The notes under the pieces: model-generated
Databases searched by the model: none
Seen by the model: only the letters and a program-made list of their open reading frames with translations
Told to the model about the DNA's origin: nothing
NCBI RefSeq assembly: GCF_024707545.1
Contig: NZ_CP062229.1
Coordinates: forward strand, 7,257,238 to 7,321,237
Length of the DNA: 64,000 nucleotides
Direction: 5' to 3'
From: Mesorhizobium onobrychidis
GTDB taxonomy: Bacteria > Pseudomonadota > Alphaproteobacteria > Rhizobiales > Rhizobiaceae
Position numbers and translations under genes: made by a program
Part shown: positions 36,118-45,514 of the stretch, piece by piece
How the letters are laid out: every line of letters begins with the position of its first letter
Numbering within the stretch: position 1 is the first letter of the stretch

Positions 36118-39048
36118 ATGAGCCACGGACCGCTGCGCGGCGCCAATTCCGCACCGTCCCAACGGTCGCTTGCCGACACGCGCGCGCCCGACGAGGGCGA
36201 TGGCGTCGATACTTCGCCCGATATCTCCGACAGCATCGCCAAGACAACCTGCTACATGTGCGCCTGTCGCTGCGGCATCGACGTCCACATCAAAGACGGC
36301 AAGGTCCGCTACATCAACGGCAACAAGGACCATCCGATCAATCGCGGCGTGCTGTGCGGCAAGGGCAGTGCCGGCATCATGCAGCACTACAGTCCGGCCC
36401 GGTTGAAGAAACCATTGCTGCGCACAGGTCCGCGCGGCTCGGGAGAATTTCGTGAGATCGAGTGGGAGGAGGCTTTCTCAATCGCGACGGAACGACTTTC
36501 GAAAATCCGCCGGACCGATCCGAAGAAACTCGCCTTCTTCACCGGGCGCGATCAGTCGCAATCGTTGACCGGCTGGTGGGCGAGCCAGTTCGGCACGCCG
36601 AATTTCGCCGCCCATGGCGGCTTCTGCTCGGTCAACATGGCGGCCGGCGGGCTCTATACGATCGGCGGCTCGTTCTGGGAGTTCGGCGAACCCGACTGGG
36701 ACAACACGAGATACTTCATGCTGTTCGGCGTTGCCGAGGACCATGATTCCAATCCGATCAAGATCGGTCTCGGCAAGCTCAAGGCGCGCGGGGCCAAGGT
36801 GGTTTCGATCAATCCGTGCCGCACCGGCTACAACGCCATTGCTGATGACTGGATCGGCATCCGGCCCGGCACCGACGGCCTGTTCGTGTTAGCCCTCATC
36901 CATGAACTGCTGAAGGCCGGCCGTGTCGATCTCGATTATTTGCTGCGCTACACCAACGCCCATGTCCTCGTCATCCAGGAGCCGAATGCGGCCGACGATG
37001 GGCTGTTCGCACGCGACGGTAACGGCAATCCGCTGGCCTGGGACAGGGTAGCGAAAGTGTCCGTCAGCGCCACCGATAATGGTGCAAAACCGGCGCTGAC
37101 CGGCAACTTCCAGGTCGATGGCCGCCGCTGCGTTCCGGTCTTCCAGCTCGTCGCCGACCGCTATCTGCAGGAGAGCTATTCTCCCGACGCGGTCGCCGGA
37201 TGCTGTGGCGTTCCCGCCGACACCATCCGCCGGATCGCCGCCGAACTGGCGCATGTCGCTTTCGAGCAAGCAATCGAACTGCCGATAGCGTGGACCGACT
37301 GGGCCGGTCGCCGGCACGAGACGATGAAGGGCCGGCCGGTGTCGATGCATGCGATGCGGGGCATCTCGGCCCATTCGAACGGGTTTCACACCTGCCGCGC
37401 CATCCACCTCCTCCAGGTGCTTCTCGGCACGGTGGACGTGCCGGGCGGGTTTCGCTTCAAGCCGCCTTATCCCCGGTCGGTGCCGCCGGGGCCGAAGCCG
37501 GCGGGCAAGGACGTCAGGCCGATGACGCCGCTCGAAGGCATGCCGCTCGGTTTCGTCTGCGGACCGGACGATCTGCTCCTCGATGACGCCGGCACGGCTG
37601 TTCGCATCGATAAGGCCTATTCCTGGGATGCACCGCTTGCCGCGCACGGCCTCATGCACACGGTCATCCGCAATGCCTGGGCCGGCGATCCCTATCCGAT
37701 CGACACGCTGATGATGTACATGTCCAACATGGCCTGGAACTCGTCGATGAACACCGTCGAGACGATGGCGATGCTGACCGACAGCGACGAGGCCGGAAAT
37801 TACAAAATCCCCTTCATCATTTATTCCGACGCCTATTATTCCGAGACCGTGCCGTTCGCCGATCTCGTGCTTCCCGACACCACCTATCTCGAAAGGCATG
37901 ACTGCATCAGCCTGCTCGATCGGCCGATCAGCCATGCCGACGGCCCGGGCGACGCCATCCGCCATCCCGTCGTCGAGCCGGATCGTGATGTCAGGCCGTT
38001 CCAGACGGTGTTGATCGAGCTCGGCGCGCGCCTCGGCCTGCCCGGCTTCGTCGACGACGACGGCTCGGCCAAATACCGCGACTATGCCGATTACATCGTC
38101 AATCATGAGCGCACGCCGGGCATCGGCCCGCTCGCCGGCTGGCGCGGCAAGGACGGAACCTCGATCGGCAAAGGCGAGGCCAATCCTGATCAGCTTCAGC
38201 GCTACATCGACAATGGCGGCTTTTGGCACCATGATTTTGCGGACGACCAGCGCTACTACAAGATGGCCAACCGCTCCTATCTCGACTTCGCCGAGAACAT
38301 GGGATTCATCCCGAAAGCCGAGCCGATCGTCTTCCAGCTCTATTCGGAACCGATTCAGCGGTTTCGCCTCGCCGCGCGCGGCCATGGGCGGGTGCTGCCG
38401 CCGGAGGCGGAGCGCAGCCGCATCGAGACCTATATGGACCCGCTGCCGTTCTGGTACACGCCCTTCGAGGAGGCGGCTGTCGACCTCGAGAAATACCCGC
38501 TGCACGCGCTGACGCAGCGGCCGATGCACATGTATCATTCCTGGGGCTCGCAGAACGCCTGGCTCAGGCAGATCACCAGCCAGAACCGGCTGTTCGTGCA
38601 CAACCGGACCGCCGCCGGCCTCGGCCTTGTCGACGATGACTGGGTGTGGATCGAGAGCATCAACGGCAAGGTCAAGGGACAGATCAAGCTGGTCGACGGC
38701 GTCAACGCGGACACGGTGTGGACCTGGAACGCCATCGGCAAGCGGCGCGGCAGCTGGGGGCTGAAGGATGACGCCGCCGAATCCAACCGTGGCTTCCTGC
38801 TCAATCACATCATCGGCGACCAGACCTCTGCCGATGCCAATGGTAAACGCTACTCGAATTCCGACCCGGTGACCGGCCAGGCGGCATGGTTCGACCTGCG
38901 TGTCCGCATCGTCAAATGCGCGGCTGAAGAAGCCGGCTTCACCGAGCCGCAGTTCGAGCGGTTCCGACAGCCGCCGCACTCTGAGCCCTCGCCCGACAAA
39001 CTCAGTTTCGGCGCGGAATTCCGCCGGGAGAGAGAGGCTGCCGAATGA
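36118..39048 (+). CDS. soeA: Molybdopterin oxidoreductase catalytic subunit, SoeA-like (sulfite dehydrogenase)
   Basis: The product is 976 residues from the ATG at 36118; the frame is open to 35596 but overlaps the divergent lysR gene. An N-terminal [4Fe-4S] motif uses Cys45, Cys48, Cys52 and Cys80 (TCYMCACRCGIDV, CGKG). Cys170 in HGGFCSVNMAAGG is the likely molybdenum ligand. No twin-arginine signal is seen, so the enzyme should face the cytoplasm. With a 244-residue Fe-S protein and a DmsC-type anchor it has the SoeABC composition, which oxidises sulfite to sulfate on the cytoplasmic side and feeds quinone. Thiosulfate, polysulfide or DMSO-type activity cannot be excluded. Confidence 0.75.
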   Translation: MSHGPLRGANSAPSQRSLADTRAPDEGDGVDTSPDISDSIAKTTCYMCACRCGIDVHIKDGKVRYINGNKDHPINRGVLCGKGSAGIMQHYSPARLKKPLLRTGPRGSGEFREIEWEEAFSIATERLSKIRRTDPKKLAFFTGRDQSQSLTGWWASQFGTPNFAAHGGFCSVNMAAGGLYTIGGSFWEFGEPDWDNTRYFMLFGVAEDHDSNPIKIGLGKLKARGAKVVSINPCRTGYNAIADDWIGIRPGTDGLFVLALIHELLKAGRVDLDYLLRYTNAHVLVIQEPNAADDGLFARDGNGNPLAWDRVAKVSVSATDNGAKPALTGNFQVDGRRCVPVFQLVADRYLQESYSPDAVAGCCGVPADTIRRIAAELAHVAFEQAIELPIAWTDWAGRRHETMKGRPVSMHAMRGISAHSNGFHTCRAIHLLQVLLGTVDVPGGFRFKPPYPRSVPPGPKPAGKDVRPMTPLEGMPLGFVCGPDDLLLDDAGTAVRIDKAYSWDAPLAAHGLMHTVIRNAWAGDPYPIDTLMMYMSNMAWNSSMNTVETMAMLTDSDEAGNYKIPFIIYSDAYYSETVPFADLVLPDTTYLERHDCISLLDRPISHADGPGDAIRHPVVEPDRDVRPFQTVLIELGARLGLPGFVDDDGSAKYRDYADYIVNHERTPGIGPLAGWRGKDGTSIGKGEANPDQLQRYIDNGGFWHHDFADDQRYYKMANRSYLDFAENMGFIPKAEPIVFQLYSEPIQRFRLAARGHGRVLPPEAERSRIETYMDPLPFWYTPFEEAAVDLEKYPLHALTQRPMHMYHSWGSQNAWLRQITSQNRLFVHNRTAAGLGLVDDDWVWIESINGKVKGQIKLVDGVNADTVWTWNAIGKRRGSWGLKDDAAESNRGFLLNHIIGDQTSADANGKRYSNSDPVTGQAAWFDLRVRIVKCAAEEAGFTEPQFERFRQPPHSEPSPDKLSFGAEFRREREAAE

Positions 39049-39779
39049 CTTGCCTTCCCGCCCAAACCGACAAGAAGCTCGGACTCGTCATCGATCTCGA
39101 CACCTGCGTCGGCTGCCAGGCCTGCGTTACCGCCTGCAAGGAATGGAACACCGGCGGCCATATGGCGCCGCTAACCGACATCGACCCCTATGGCGGCAAT
39201 GTCGACGGCGTCTGGTTCAACCGCGTGCACAGCTATGAGCACATGACCGAGATGGGTGGGCGCACGGTCAATTTCCCACGCTCCTGCCTGCACTGCGAGA
39301 CACCGGCGTGCGTCACGGTCTGCCCGACCGGCGCCTCCTACAAACGGGCGTCGGATGGCATCGTGCTGGTCGACGAGGACAAATGCATCGGCTGCAAACT
39401 GTGCAGCTGGGCCTGTCCCTACGGAGCGCGCGAATTCGACACCGATGTCGGCGTGATGAAGAAATGCACGTTGTGCGTCGACCGCATCTACAACGACAAT
39501 CTGGCGGAAGAAGATCGCGTGCCGGCCTGCGTCGCTGCTTGCCCGACCAGCGCGCGGCATTTCGGCGATCTGGGCGATCCGGCATCGGCTATCTCGCAAC
39601 TGGTGGCCGAGCGCGGCGGTGTCGATCTGATGCCGGAAATGGGCTATAAGCCGACCAACAAATATCTGCCGCCACGTGCCCACACCACCCGCGCCGCATC
39701 GGTGCCGGCGCCGGCGCTTGAAGCGGTGCGGGCCGAAGGCGGCTTCCTCGGCTGGGTCGACCGCATGCTTTCGAACTGA
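39045..39779 (+). CDS. soeB: Four-cluster ferredoxin subunit, SoeB/DmsB-like
   Basis: The 244-residue protein has four cysteine groups for [4Fe-4S] clusters: CVGCQACVTACKEWN, CLHCETPACVTVCPTG, CIGCKLCSWACPYG, and CTLC with VPACVAACPTSA. It carries electrons from the molybdenum subunit to the membrane anchor. Its ATG overlaps the soeA stop (ATGA), so translation is coupled. No export signal is present. Confidence 0.88.
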   Translation: MTCLPAQTDKKLGLVIDLDTCVGCQACVTACKEWNTGGHMAPLTDIDPYGGNVDGVWFNRVHSYEHMTEMGGRTVNFPRSCLHCETPACVTVCPTGASYKRASDGIVLVDEDKCIGCKLCSWACPYGAREFDTDVGVMKKCTLCVDRIYNDNLAEEDRVPACVAACPTSARHFGDLGDPASAISQLVAERGGVDLMPEMGYKPTNKYLPPRAHTTRAASVPAPALEAVRAEGGFLGWVDRMLSN

Positions 39780-39790
39780 CCAGCGCCTTC

Positions 39791-40726
39791 ATGCATCCAG
39801 CATTCTCGGTCGTCTTTTTCACCACCGCCACGGGCGCCGGTTACGGCCTGCTCGCGCTGCTTGGCGTGCTCGCCGGACAGGGCTTTATCCCGCCCGATTT
39901 CTGGCTTGGCCTTACCGGCATGGGGCTGGCGCTTGGCCTGATCTCGGCAGGCCTGCTGTCGTCGGCCGGCCATCTCGGCCGGCCCGAACGCGCCTGGCGT
40001 GCCTTCTCGCAATGGCGTAGCTCATGGCTGTCGCGCGAAGGTGTTGCCTCGGTCGCCACCTTCGTGCCGGCGGGACTGTTCGGTATTGGCTGGGTGGTCC
40101 TCGGCCGTACGAGCGGCTGGGTGGCTGTCGCCGGGCTGCTCGCTGCCATCGGCGCGGTCGCAACCGTCTGCACCACCGGCATGATCTACGCGTCGTTGAA
40201 GCCGATCGCCCAATGGCACAGCCGCTTCACTCTGCCCGGCTATCTGATCTTTTCGGCGATGAGCGGCAGCGTGCTGCTCAACGCGCTGCTGCAGGGTTTC
40301 GCCTTCGGCTCGACTATCGTTCTGGCGGGTTGCGTGCTGCTGACCTTGCTCGGCTGGGGCTGGAAGCTGGCAACCTGGCGACACAATGACAGGCTGGAAA
40401 TCCCGACCAACGCCAACACCGCGACCGGACTTGCCGGCGGTACTGTGCGGTCGCTGGAATGGCCGCACACCGAGGAAAACTACCTGCTCAAGGAGATGGG
40501 CTTTCGCGTCGCGCGCAAGCACAAGGCGCGGCTGCGTCAAATCACGCAAGCGCTGGCCTTCGCGCTGCCCGCCCTGCTGCTGGTTGCCGCCTTCGCCTTG
40601 CCATGGCCTTATGCGGCGGTGCTCTCGACATTCGCCGCAATCGTCCAATTCGCCGGCATGCTGGTCGAACGCTGGCTGTTCTTCGCCGAGGCGAAGCACA
40701 CCGTCACCCTGTACTACGGCCGGTAG
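39791..40726 (+). CDS. soeC: DmsC-type membrane anchor, SoeC-like
   Basis: The 311-residue protein has about eight hydrophobic helices and matches the DMSO-reductase anchor (DmsC) family: HPAFSVVFFTTATGAGYGLL at the N-terminus, LLSSAGHLGRPERAWRAF, and KPIAQWHSRFTLPGYLIF. DmsC-type anchors exchange electrons with the quinone pool. It follows soeB by 11 bases. Its type fits SoeC rather than the NrfD/PsrC anchor. Confidence 0.82.
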   Translation: MHPAFSVVFFTTATGAGYGLLALLGVLAGQGFIPPDFWLGLTGMGLALGLISAGLLSSAGHLGRPERAWRAFSQWRSSWLSREGVASVATFVPAGLFGIGWVVLGRTSGWVAVAGLLAAIGAVATVCTTGMIYASLKPIAQWHSRFTLPGYLIFSAMSGSVLLNALLQGFAFGSTIVLAGCVLLTLLGWGWKLATWRHNDRLEIPTNANTATGLAGGTVRSLEWPHTEENYLLKEMGFRVARKHKARLRQITQALAFALPALLLVAAFALPWPYAAVLSTFAAIVQFAGMLVERWLFFAEAKHTVTLYYGR

Positions 40727-40731
40727 CGGTA

Positions 40732-41448
40732 TCAGCCTGGTCTCAACATCGAGCGAGAAATGGCGAAGATGCGCTCCGTGCCGAGCATATAGGCCATCAG
40801 CGTTTCGCGGCGGAACAGCCCGGCATAGGCGCGATCGAGCACATTGAGCGAGCCGGTATAGGCGCCGAAGGCCGGCATGATCATGCGGCCGCCGTCGCCG
40901 GCAAAGCAGCGCCGCCGCACCGAGCGGCCGCGCTGCACGATGCGGGCGCAGGGATGCAGATGGCCTGATATCTCGCCTTCCACTCTCACCGCCGAAGGCT
41001 CGTGCCGGAATACAAGAGAGCCTATGGCCAGCTCGCGCACCGTCTCGCCCGGCAGGTCGGCCGGCGCGTCCGGATCATGGTTGCCGGCAACCCAGAACCA
41101 GTCGCGGCCGGCCATCAGTCCTTCCAGGCGTTCGCGAAAGCTTGAGTGCATGCGCGCCGCGCCGCCACCATCATGAAAGCTGTCGCCCAGGCTGATGACG
41201 ATCGCCGGCTGATAATCGGCAATCACCGCCTGCAGCCGGAGCAATGTCGCACCGGTGTCATAGGGCGGGATCAACGTGCCGCGCCGTGCCAGCGACGAAC
41301 CCTTTTCCAGATGCAGGTCGGAGACAGTCAGCAGCCGAAGCTCGGGAAAATAAAGCACGCCGCGCCGATCGCAGATCGCGCGCTCGCCGGCGATGCCGAT
41401 AGAGTCGGCGCCTGCCAGGGGCAAAGTCGTGGCCAGCACGCGCGTCAT
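40732..41448 (-). CDS. pdeM: Ligase-associated metallophosphoesterase PdeM
   Basis: The 238-residue protein is a calcineurin-like phosphoesterase. Metal-site motifs are LTVSDLHLEKGSS, VISLGDSFHDGGG, WVAGNHDPDAP and GEISGHLHPC. The family is the ligase-associated DNA-damage-response endonuclease/phosphoesterase that travels with an Lhr-like helicase. It overlaps the helicase stop by four bases. The ATP-dependent ligase and exonuclease partners are not in this window. Confidence 0.87.
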   Translation of the reverse strand: MTRVLATTLPLAGADSIGIAGERAICDRRGVLYFPELRLLTVSDLHLEKGSSLARRGTLIPPYDTGATLLRLQAVIADYQPAIVISLGDSFHDGGGAARMHSSFRERLEGLMAGRDWFWVAGNHDPDAPADLPGETVRELAIGSLVFRHEPSAVRVEGEISGHLHPCARIVQRGRSVRRRCFAGDGGRMIMPAFGAYTGSLNVLDRAYAGLFRRETLMAYMLGTERIFAISRSMLRPG

Positions 41449-43967
41449 TTCGTCCCCATGGCCTCCTCGACCAGCGTCGCCGCATCCATCAGCAGCGTAT
41501 CATCGGCCTCGCCATGCACCGGCATCTTGCCGATCTCAAGCATGATCGGCACGGCGAGCGGCGAAATCTGTTCGAGGTTCTTATGCACGATTCGTCCTTG
41601 GATGCGCGAGAGCATCTCGGCAAGTCTACTGACATCCAGCAGGCCCGTGGCCGCATCGGCACGCGTCGCCTGCAGCAGGATATGGTCGGGCTCATGGCTG
41701 CGCAGAACGTCGTAAATGAGGTCGGTCGACACGGTGACCTGACGGCCGCTCTTCTCCTGGCCCGGATGACGTCTTTCGATCAGTCCCGAGATAAGCGCGC
41801 AATTGCGGAAAGTGCGCTTCAAGAGCCAGCTGCCGGCCAGCCAGGCTTCGAGATCGTCGCCCAGCATATCCTGGTCGAAAAGCGCGGCCAGCGACGGTTT
41901 CTTCGCCCTGAACATCCTGCCCATATCGGCCAGCGACCATATGGCAAGTGCATAGTCGGTGGCGACGAAGCCGAGCGGCCTGGCCCCCGTCCTGTCGAGC
42001 CGGCGGGTCAGCAGCATGCCAAGCGTCTGGTGCGCCAGCCTGCCCTCGAACGGATAGGCCACCAGATAGTGCCGGTTGCCACGCGGAAAGGTCTCGATCA
42101 GCAGGTCGTCGCGTTTCGGCAGTACCGACTTGTCGGCCTGGAAGCGTAGCCAGTCGGCGACCTGCTCCGGCAGCTTCTTCCATCGCTGGGGGTCGTCCAG
42201 CATGATGCGGACCTGCTCGGCGAGGTAGGTCGAAAGCGGGAATTTGCCGCCGCCATAATAAGGCACCTTGGCGTCGCTGCCGGGTGCATTCGAGACGAAG
42301 CACTCATTCTCGCGGATGCCCTCGAAGCGCAGCACCTTGCCGGCAAACATGAACGTGTCGCCATGCGTCAGCGTTTCGAGGAAAGCCTCCTCGATCTTGC
42401 CGAGAACGCGGCCGCCGCGCGACGCGGACCCCTTGCTGCCGGCCTGGACGTAACGCACGTTGAGCGCCGGCACCTCGATGATGGTGCCGACATTCAGCCG
42501 GTATTGCTGGGCAATGCGAGGATTGGACACGCGCCACAGCCCGTCCCTGTTCAGGCGGATGCGGGCGTAGCGCTCGTAGTTCTTCAGCGCATAGCCGCCG
42601 GTGGCGACGAAATCGATGACGCGATCGAATGTCGGCCGATCGAGGCTGGCATAGGGTGCAGCCGTTCGCACTTCCTCGAACAAGGTATCGGCAAGGAATG
42701 GCGCGCCGCAGGCGCAACCCAGAACATGCTGCGCCAGCACGTCGAGCCCGCCATTGACCAGCGGCGGCGTATCCTGGGCGCCGAGATAATTGGCGTCGAG
42801 CGCCGCTCGGCATTCCAGCACCTCGAAGCGGTTGGCGGGGATCAGGATCGCCTTGGACGGCTCGTCCATGCGGTGGTTGGCGCGGCCGATGCGCTGCGCC
42901 AGCCGGCTCGCGCCCTTCGGCGCGCCGACATGCACGACCAGATCGACGTCGCCCCAGTCGATGCCGAGATCGAGCGTCGAAGTGGCGACGATGGCGCGCA
43001 AGGTATTCTCGCCCATGGCTTTCTCGACGCGCCGTCGCTGGGCGACATCGAGCGAGCCGTGATGCAGCGCGATCGGCAAGGTGTCCTCATTGACCCGCCA
43101 TAATTCCTGGAACAGCAGTTCGGCCTGGCTGCGTGTGTTGACGAACAGCAAGGTCGTCTTGTGTCGCTTGATCTCGTTGTAGATCTCCGGTGTCGCGTAG
43201 CGGGCCGAATGGCCAGCCCACGGCACGCGTTCTTCCGAATCGAGAATAGAGATCTCGGGCTTGGCGCCGCCGGTCACGACGATCAATTCGGCCATGCCGC
43301 CCGGGGGGTTCTGGTTGACCAGCCAGCGCCGCAATTCGTCCGGTTCGGCGACCGTCGCCGACAAGCCGATCGTCTGGAAGCCGGGAACAAAGGATCGCAG
43401 CCGCGCCAGGCCGAGCGACAGGAGATGCCCGCGTTTCGAGGTCACCAGCGAATGCAGTTCATCAAGCACGACGTAGCGCAGATCCTCAAAGAAGCGCCTG
43501 GCGTCGGGCGCAGCAATCAGCAGCGCCAGTTGCTCGGGCGTGGTCAGGAGGATGTCGGGCGGCGCCAGCTTCTGCCGCTGGCGCTTGTGCGCGGGCGTGT
43601 CGCCGGTGCGCGTCTCGATAGTGACAGGTAGCCCGATCTCTTCCACCGGCTTGCCGAGATTGCGCTCGATGTCGACGGCCAGCGCTTTCAGCGGCGAGAT
43701 ATAGAGTGTGTGGATGCCGCGATGCGCCTGCCCCGGTCTTCTCCTTGGCCGGCCGGCCAGCTCGGTTAGTGAAGGCAGAAACCCGGCCAGCGTCTTGCCT
43801 GCGCCGGTCGGTGCGATCAGCAGCACCGACTGCCCGGCTTGGGCAGTCGCCAGCAGCTCGATCTGATGGGCGCGCGGCGACCAGCCTTTTTCGGCGAACC
43901 ATTTGAGGAATGGCTCGGGCAAGTGCACGGCGGCATTCTGTTCGGCGAGACGCGGCTGCTCAGTCAC
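41445..43967 (-). CDS. Ligase-associated DEXH-box helicase (Lhr-like)
   Basis: The product is 840 residues if the GTG at 43967 is used. It has the helicase core: LIAPTGAGKTLAGFLPSL (motif I), VVLDELHSL (motif II, DELH), IGLSATVAEPDELRRW (III), ATSTLDLGIDWGDVD (V) and QRIGRANHRMD (VI), then Lhr C-terminal domains. Lhr-type helicases unwind 3'-5' and act in DNA repair. The frame is open to 44276, but that stretch is a palindromic repeat, so the extension is not genuine. It is translationally coupled to pdeM. Confidence 0.88.
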   Translation of the reverse strand: MTEQPRLAEQNAAVHLPEPFLKWFAEKGWSPRAHQIELLATAQAGQSVLLIAPTGAGKTLAGFLPSLTELAGRPRRRPGQAHRGIHTLYISPLKALAVDIERNLGKPVEEIGLPVTIETRTGDTPAHKRQRQKLAPPDILLTTPEQLALLIAAPDARRFFEDLRYVVLDELHSLVTSKRGHLLSLGLARLRSFVPGFQTIGLSATVAEPDELRRWLVNQNPPGGMAELIVVTGGAKPEISILDSEERVPWAGHSARYATPEIYNEIKRHKTTLLFVNTRSQAELLFQELWRVNEDTLPIALHHGSLDVAQRRRVEKAMGENTLRAIVATSTLDLGIDWGDVDLVVHVGAPKGASRLAQRIGRANHRMDEPSKAILIPANRFEVLECRAALDANYLGAQDTPPLVNGGLDVLAQHVLGCACGAPFLADTLFEEVRTAAPYASLDRPTFDRVIDFVATGGYALKNYERYARIRLNRDGLWRVSNPRIAQQYRLNVGTIIEVPALNVRYVQAGSKGSASRGGRVLGKIEEAFLETLTHGDTFMFAGKVLRFEGIRENECFVSNAPGSDAKVPYYGGGKFPLSTYLAEQVRIMLDDPQRWKKLPEQVADWLRFQADKSVLPKRDDLLIETFPRGNRHYLVAYPFEGRLAHQTLGMLLTRRLDRTGARPLGFVATDYALAIWSLADMGRMFRAKKPSLAALFDQDMLGDDLEAWLAGSWLLKRTFRNCALISGLIERRHPGQEKSGRQVTVSTDLIYDVLRSHEPDHILLQATRADAATGLLDVSRLAEMLSRIQGRIVHKNLEQISPLAVPIMLEIGKMPVHGEADDTLLMDAATLVEEAMGTK

Positions 43968-44036
43968 GCGCCAGAGGTAGCGCGGCGGCGCGCAATCGCC
44001 AAGAACAATCGGAACAAAAGGTGATCGAGCGCGCCT

Positions 44037-44177
44037 TCCTTCTCCCCTTGTGGAGAATGTGGATTGCCGCAAAGCGGCAAGACGGATGAGGGGTGCTGGA
44101 AAAAATGAGGCGTTGGCGATCCTTCCAACACCCCTCATCCGACCGAGCTTCGCTCGGCCACCTTCTCCCACAAGGGG
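44037..44177. repeat. Large intergenic palindromic repeat upstream of the helicase
   Basis: The left arm (CCTTCTCCCCTTGTGG to GGATGAGGGGTG, 44037-44095) is mirrored by the right arm (CACCCCTCATCC to CACAAGGGG, 44129-44177). Inside each arm is a small hairpin: TTGCCGCAAAGCGGCAA and CCGAGCTTCGCTCGG. This belongs to a dispersed rhizobial intergenic family. It also shows that the upstream part of the helicase reading frame is not coding. Confidence 0.75.
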
Positions 44178-44202
44178 CACAAGGGGAGGACAGGCGCTTA
44201 CA

Positions 44203-45063
44203 TTACGGCCGCCGGAACCCTGTCGGACCGCCATAGAGATAGCCGATACGGGCGAGGGCTTCCTTGAAACCTTCACGTGAGACCAGCATGGTGTGGCCGT
44301 TGGCGTGGATCATGGTCTCAGGGTCGGTCATGATCGCAACATGGCCTTTCCAGAACACCAGGTCGCCGCGCCGCAACTCAGCAAAATCCGGCCCAGCTTC
44401 GAGCGGCTCACCGATGGTCGCCGCCTGCATGTCGGAATCGCGCAGCACTTGCCTGCCGGCCACATGCATCGCCAATTGCACGAGGCCGGAGCAATCGATG
44501 CCGAAGCCGGAGGTCCCGCCCCACAGATAGGGTGTGCCGAGAAAGGTTTCCGCGACCGCGACATAGTCGGCAGCTGGTTTGTTCAACGGCCGCAAATGGC
44601 CCGATATGACCGTCTCGCCGGACGATAACAGCGCATAATGCGTGCCGCGGGTTTCGGCCGCGCCCGCCACCGTCACCGCCGATCCCATCGACAGCTGCCC
44701 GCTCAGCGGAAGCCGCAAATCCGGTCCGGGATAGAGGAAGGTGCGCGGCACGGAGACGACATGAGTTGGCGCATGGGCCCGCGCGCTTAGCACGGTGTCG
44801 GCGACATAGCCGACATAGCCGTCGCGTTCGGCCTGGATCCAGGCCCAGCCCTCAACGTCTTCGAAGACGAGGACATCGTCGCCGAACAGAAGCTGCGTGT
44901 TGACGCCGGCTTCCGGGCGCGGCGCCTTGCGGACATCGGCAACGGAAGCGGCGATACGCGCTGGCCGCCCGGCGACAAAGCGATCGGCGGCGACCTCGCC
45001 TTTCAGCCTGGCATCGGCGAGATCGGAACGGAAGGCGTGAAGGCGGGCATCCCTGGCGGTCAA
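44203..45063 (-). CDS. NlpC/P60 (C40) peptidase with SH3-like domains
   Basis: The 286-residue protein has two SH3b-like domains (about 25-160; VLVFEDVEGWAWIQAERDGY) followed by an NlpC/P60 catalytic domain. The cysteine is in FGIDCSGLVQLAMH and the histidine in WKGHVAIMTDPETMIHA. The family cleaves gamma-D-glutamyl-diamino-acid bonds in peptidoglycan peptides. No signal peptide is seen, which suggests cytoplasmic recycling of muropeptides, in keeping with the nearby M17 aminopeptidase and similar to dipeptidyl-peptidase VI-type enzymes. Confidence 0.87.
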   Translation of the reverse strand: MTARDARLHAFRSDLADARLKGEVAADRFVAGRPARIAASVADVRKAPRPEAGVNTQLLFGDDVLVFEDVEGWAWIQAERDGYVGYVADTVLSARAHAPTHVVSVPRTFLYPGPDLRLPLSGQLSMGSAVTVAGAAETRGTHYALLSSGETVISGHLRPLNKPAADYVAVAETFLGTPYLWGGTSGFGIDCSGLVQLAMHVAGRQVLRDSDMQAATIGEPLEAGPDFAELRRGDLVFWKGHVAIMTDPETMIHANGHTMLVSREGFKEALARIGYLYGGPTGFRRP

Positions 45064-45093
45064 ATCGGCAACTCGTTCAGAAGGGCGTTTCGG

Positions 45094-45444
45094 TCAGATG
45101 GGCAATTCCTGGGCTCTGGCGATGATAACATCGCCGAAGCGCTCGACAAAGAGAGCACCTTCTACGGTTCGCTTGACCAGCACGTTGCGCTTGTCGAGCT
45201 CATCGCGATGGCGCGACACCAGCTTCATCGCGCCCATTGTGTCGAGCGCGCGGGTGATGACCGGCTTTGTGACATTGAGGCGGGCGGCGAGCCCGCGCAC
45301 CGTATGCGGCGGCGGATCGAGATAGATGGTGAACAGGATCGCCGTCTGGCGCATGGTGAGGTCCGGTGCGTCGTCGCGCACCTGAGACAGCATCACCTGC
45401 TGCCACAGTCGCAAGGCCTGGCTCGGGCGCATCGAAATCGACAT
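45094..45444 (-). CDS. MarR-family winged-helix regulator
   Basis: The 116-residue protein carries a winged-helix domain (LTMRQTAILFTIYLDPPPHT, VRGLAARLNVTKPVITRALD). It is short for a MarR member and lacks much of the dimerisation helix. It lies between the NlpC peptidase and the aminopeptidase on the same strand, with gaps of 30 and 70 bases, and may regulate them. Confidence 0.8.
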   Translation of the reverse strand: MSISMRPSQALRLWQQVMLSQVRDDAPDLTMRQTAILFTIYLDPPPHTVRGLAARLNVTKPVITRALDTMGAMKLVSRHRDELDKRNVLVKRTVEGALFVERFGDVIIARAQELPI

Positions 45445-45514
45445 CCGGCCAGCATGACGGAAAATTGTTTCGGTTCCGTTTCAGTCTCGATACCTTCCTG
45501 TCGGACCGGAACCG

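Noticed and set aside
36889..38979. 696-residue open frame antisense to soeA
   Set aside because: It lies wholly opposite a recognised catalytic subunit, has no family motifs, and long antisense frames are usual in high-GC genes.
43968..44276. N-terminal extension of the helicase
   Set aside because: The extra reading frame passes through a palindromic repeat and has no helicase-like sequence.
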